This document shows positions 30,941 through 32,686 of a stretch of DNA of 32,686 bases, one piece after another. How positions within the stretch are numbered: position 1 is the first letter of the stretch; each line of letters begins with the position of its first letter. The notes under the pieces were generated by a model. It did not search any database, had not been told where the DNA came from, and saw only the letters and a program-made list of their open reading frames with translations. Source of the stretch: an uncultured Clostridia bacterium (GTDB lineage: Bacteria > Bacillota > Clostridia > Lachnospirales > CALKRZ01); assembly GCA_937989765.1 (NCBI GenBank), contig CALKRZ010000188.1, positions 1-32,686 of the forward strand. Direction: 5' to 3'. Position numbers and translations under genes: made by a program.

Positions 30941-31554
30941 ACTGGGGAATCCTATCTCTTATAGGGGCGATGGGACTTTTGATACTTTTTTTTATCTACT
31001 ATGAAAAAAGGAAACCCTCCTCAAAAGAGCTCTCAGCAGTAGCCGCCTTGGCAGCCTTAGCCTCGGCAGGAAGAGTACTATTTGCAGCCCTACCGAATAT
31101 ACAGCCGACTACCTTTCTCATCATGGTGACAGGATTTGTATTTGGTCCTGTGGAAGGCTTTGTCGTGGGTGCTACCTCGGCACTAGCCTCTAATCTACTC
31201 CTAGGGCAAGGGCCTTGGACTCCTTGGCAGATGCTGGCATGGGGATCGTGCGGATTGATAAGCGGGCTTCTTCAAAGAGTAGGAATGAAGCCAAAACGAG
31301 GGCAGTTGGTACTTCTAGGAGTAGCATTTGGATACTTATTTGGGATCATCATGAACCTATGGCACTGGCTGACCTTTATATATCCCTTAAACCTACAGAC
31401 CTTTTTTGCGGTATGGGCTACGTCTTTGTTTTTTGATACACTCCATGCTGTAGGCAATGGATGTTTTGCTTGGCTGATGGGTAAGGATTTGGTGCAAGTA
31501 CTACAGCGGTACAAAAGCCGATTTACATATACACGATGGGAGGCAAAATCATGA
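30937..31554 (+). CDS. ECF transporter substrate-binding (S) component, probably corrinoid-specific
   Basis: 205 residues, about six membrane helices. The central segment AALAALASAGRVLFAALPNI, followed by FVFGPVEGFVVGATSALASN, is typical of ECF S components. A tryptophan-rich loop, QGPWTPWQMLAWG (91-103), follows and may contact substrate. The ATG overlaps the ATPase stop (ATGA), with GGAGG 7 nt upstream. The B12 riboswitch and the DUF4430 lipoprotein argue for cobalamin or a precursor as substrate, as in CbrT-type S components. That specificity is inferred from context, not from residues. Confidence 0.85.
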   Translation: MNWGILSLIGAMGLLILFFIYYEKRKPSSKELSAVAALAALASAGRVLFAALPNIQPTTFLIMVTGFVFGPVEGFVVGATSALASNLLLGQGPWTPWQMLAWGSCGLISGLLQRVGMKPKRGQLVLLGVAFGYLFGIIMNLWHWLTFIYPLNLQTFFAVWATSLFFDTLHAVGNGCFAWLMGKDLVQVLQRYKSRFTYTRWEAKS

Positions 31555-32450
31555 GAAGATGGATCAAATGTATAGCCTTACTCTTATGCATGAGCATACT
31601 AGGAAGCACAATAGCCTACGGCAGAGACCTAAAAGTAGAGCAGGCACTCCAAAAAGGGATCAAAACCTACGAAGGCAAAAAAATAGGTGATTGGTCTGCA
31701 TTAGCCCTTTTTGCTACGGGAGAATCCTTAGAGAGCCGAGAATTTTTTAAGACTACCTATGATGAAATGGGCACAACGGACTGTGCAAGAAGAATACTAC
31801 GGCTCTTAGCAGAGGGCAAAGATGTAAAATCCTATGTAGAAGCACTCCAAAAGGTACAACAACCCAATGGGAAATTTGCAGACAGGATGAATGGCAAAGG
31901 GATGGAACAAATCAACGCCCATGTATGGAGCATACTCGCTCTCTATAGTGTCGATGCCGAGTACGATGTTCCTCGCGCGCGGCAGTGGCTGATCTCTGCA
32001 CAGAACAAAGATGGAGGGTTTCACCATTCGACAGTGCTGACTACTTCCGATACGGATATGACCGCTATGGCGCTCTGTGCCATGGCAGCACTAGGGATCA
32101 AACAAGAAGAGCAAGCAGTGCAAAAAACACTTACCTATGTACGAAATATGCAGGCAAAAACAGGCGGATTTGTATCCTCTTATTCAGCCCAAGAAACAGC
32201 CGAAACCACGAGTTGGGTGATACTAGGACTTGTATCTATGGGCATAGATCCCACAAGTAAGCAATGGACCAAATGGAGAAGTAATCCGATCACAGCCCTA
32301 CTGCGGCTGCAACATGCTGACGGACGCTTTAAGCATCTGCCCAAAGATAGAGGAGGAAACAACATCGCCACCCATCAAGCCGTACTGGCACTAGCCAGTT
32401 ATGAACGAGGTTCTGTATTTGAACAGTTAAGAGATAGGGATAAAGAATAA
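31551..32450 (+). CDS. Secreted alpha/alpha-barrel protein, intrinsic-factor alpha-domain-like
   Basis: 299 residues. ATG at 31551 follows GGGAGG by 7 nt and overlaps the S-component stop (ATGA); the ATG at 31536 is inside that site. A signal peptide (about 1-24, IKCIALLLCMSILGSTIAYG) is followed by repeats of the prenyltransferase/squalene-cyclase type. They read QPNGKFADR, INAHVWSILALYS, QNKDGGFHHS, TSDTDMTAMALCAMAALG, KTGGFVSS, ETTSWVILGLVSMGIDP, HADGRFK and ATHQAVLALASYERG. This is the alpha6/alpha6 barrel fold of the N-terminal domain of intrinsic factor and transcobalamin. There is no membrane anchor. It is likely exported to bind corrinoid together with the DUF4430 lipoprotein. Confidence 0.85.
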   Translation: MRRWIKCIALLLCMSILGSTIAYGRDLKVEQALQKGIKTYEGKKIGDWSALALFATGESLESREFFKTTYDEMGTTDCARRILRLLAEGKDVKSYVEALQKVQQPNGKFADRMNGKGMEQINAHVWSILALYSVDAEYDVPRARQWLISAQNKDGGFHHSTVLTTSDTDMTAMALCAMAALGIKQEEQAVQKTLTYVRNMQAKTGGFVSSYSAQETAETTSWVILGLVSMGIDPTSKQWTKWRSNPITALLRLQHADGRFKHLPKDRGGNNIATHQAVLALASYERGSVFEQLRDRDKE

Positions 32451-32477
32451 TGTCCATAAAAGGCCTCTAAAGTGTAG

Positions 32478-32574
32478 TTTTCCACGGAGGGTTGTGTATA
32501 AAGAGAGAAGTTTTCCACATTTTCCACAGGTTATGTTAGAAATGCCACGTTTCTATCAATAGACTTGTGGATAA
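32478..32574 (+). other. Second DnaA-box cluster downstream of the B12 operon
   Basis: TTTTCCACG (32478-32486), TTTTCCACA (32511-32519 and 32520-32528) and an exact TGTGGATAA (32566-32574) lie in under 100 bp, followed by an AT-rich stretch (32575-32605). Confidence 0.6.
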
Positions 32575-32616
32575 ATAGTAAGATGATATATAAAAATTAA
32601 GAGTAAACCATCATCT

Positions 32617-32652
32617 GTCTCCTATAGTAATGTAGGAGATATTTTATTGTTT
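32617..32652 (+). terminator. Terminator after the B12 operon
   Basis: TCTCCTA (32618-32624) pairs with TAGGAGA (32633-32639), followed by TATTTTATTGTTTT. Confidence 0.7.
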
Positions 32653-32686
32653 TACTGGGTTTTAAATACCAAAAAAGGTAAAAAAA

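Noticed and set aside
32478-32686. Calling this a replication origin
   Set aside because: DnaA boxes and AT-rich DNA are present, but no dnaA/dnaN genes are in the window and no skew can be computed; it is reported only as a DnaA-box cluster.

Overview
Organism and composition. The window looks like chromosome of an anaerobic, endospore-forming, motile Clostridia species (Firmicutes), moderately AT-rich, with strong GGAGG ribosome sites and frequent TTG/GTG starts. Spore genes (a GerA/B/C receptor cluster and an H-type SASP), two methyl-accepting chemotaxis proteins, an M29 aminopeptidase, a phenylacetate-CoA-ligase-type enzyme, a flotillin operon and an ECF transporter with a cobalamin riboswitch all fit. 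The exact genus cannot be read from the sequence; relatives of Alkaliphilus or Crassaminicella would be a guess. No rRNA, tRNA, CRISPR array or intact transposase was seen. LAYOUT. 1-2.7 kb: end of an Hpt protein, a CheY-like receiver and a chemoreceptor whose promoter is packed with palindromic operator-like sites. 2.7-5.9 kb: a small unknown protein, a DbpA/YxiN RNA helicase and a GDT1/UPF0016 metal exporter with an unusual cysteine-rich tail. 5.9-8.4 kb: repeat debris, a perfect sigma-A promoter and a YuaF-flotillin pair. 8.4-10.5 kb (minus strand): SspH and an acyl-CoA ligase plus ACT-domain pair. 10.7-15.6 kb: MscS channel, second chemoreceptor, dihydrofolate reductase, a 72-bp tandem-repeat region and an aminopeptidase. 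15.8-22.9 kb: a five-gene germinant receptor operon (A-B-C-B-C) followed by a cation diffusion facilitator. 22.9-25.1 kb: flavodoxin, a second CDF paralog and a DUF4163/DUF3298 protein. 25.3-26.0 kb: very small genes (a Cys/His-rich 47-residue protein and a 55-residue membrane protein) and a cluster of hairpins. 26.2-32.5 kb: cobalamin riboswitch, then a lipoprotein with a DUF4430 domain, EcfT, a fused EcfA-EcfA ATPase, an EcfS protein and a secreted alpha/alpha-barrel protein. HOW THE GENES WORK TOGETHER. The most interesting locus is the last one. The two extracellular proteins correspond to the two halves of animal intrinsic factor/transcobalamin (alpha6/alpha6 barrel plus C-terminal beta domain), here made as separate polypeptides around a B12-riboswitch-controlled ECF importer. 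I infer a split, bacterial intrinsic-factor-like corrinoid capture system. The same locus carries six exact TGTGGATAA (DnaA-box) 9-mers and three stacked palindromic elements. One dispersed palindromic repeat also sits between the riboswitch aptamer and its terminator. Metal handling is a second theme (GDT1 exporter, two CDFs with different predicted metal-site residues, Fur-like palindromes).
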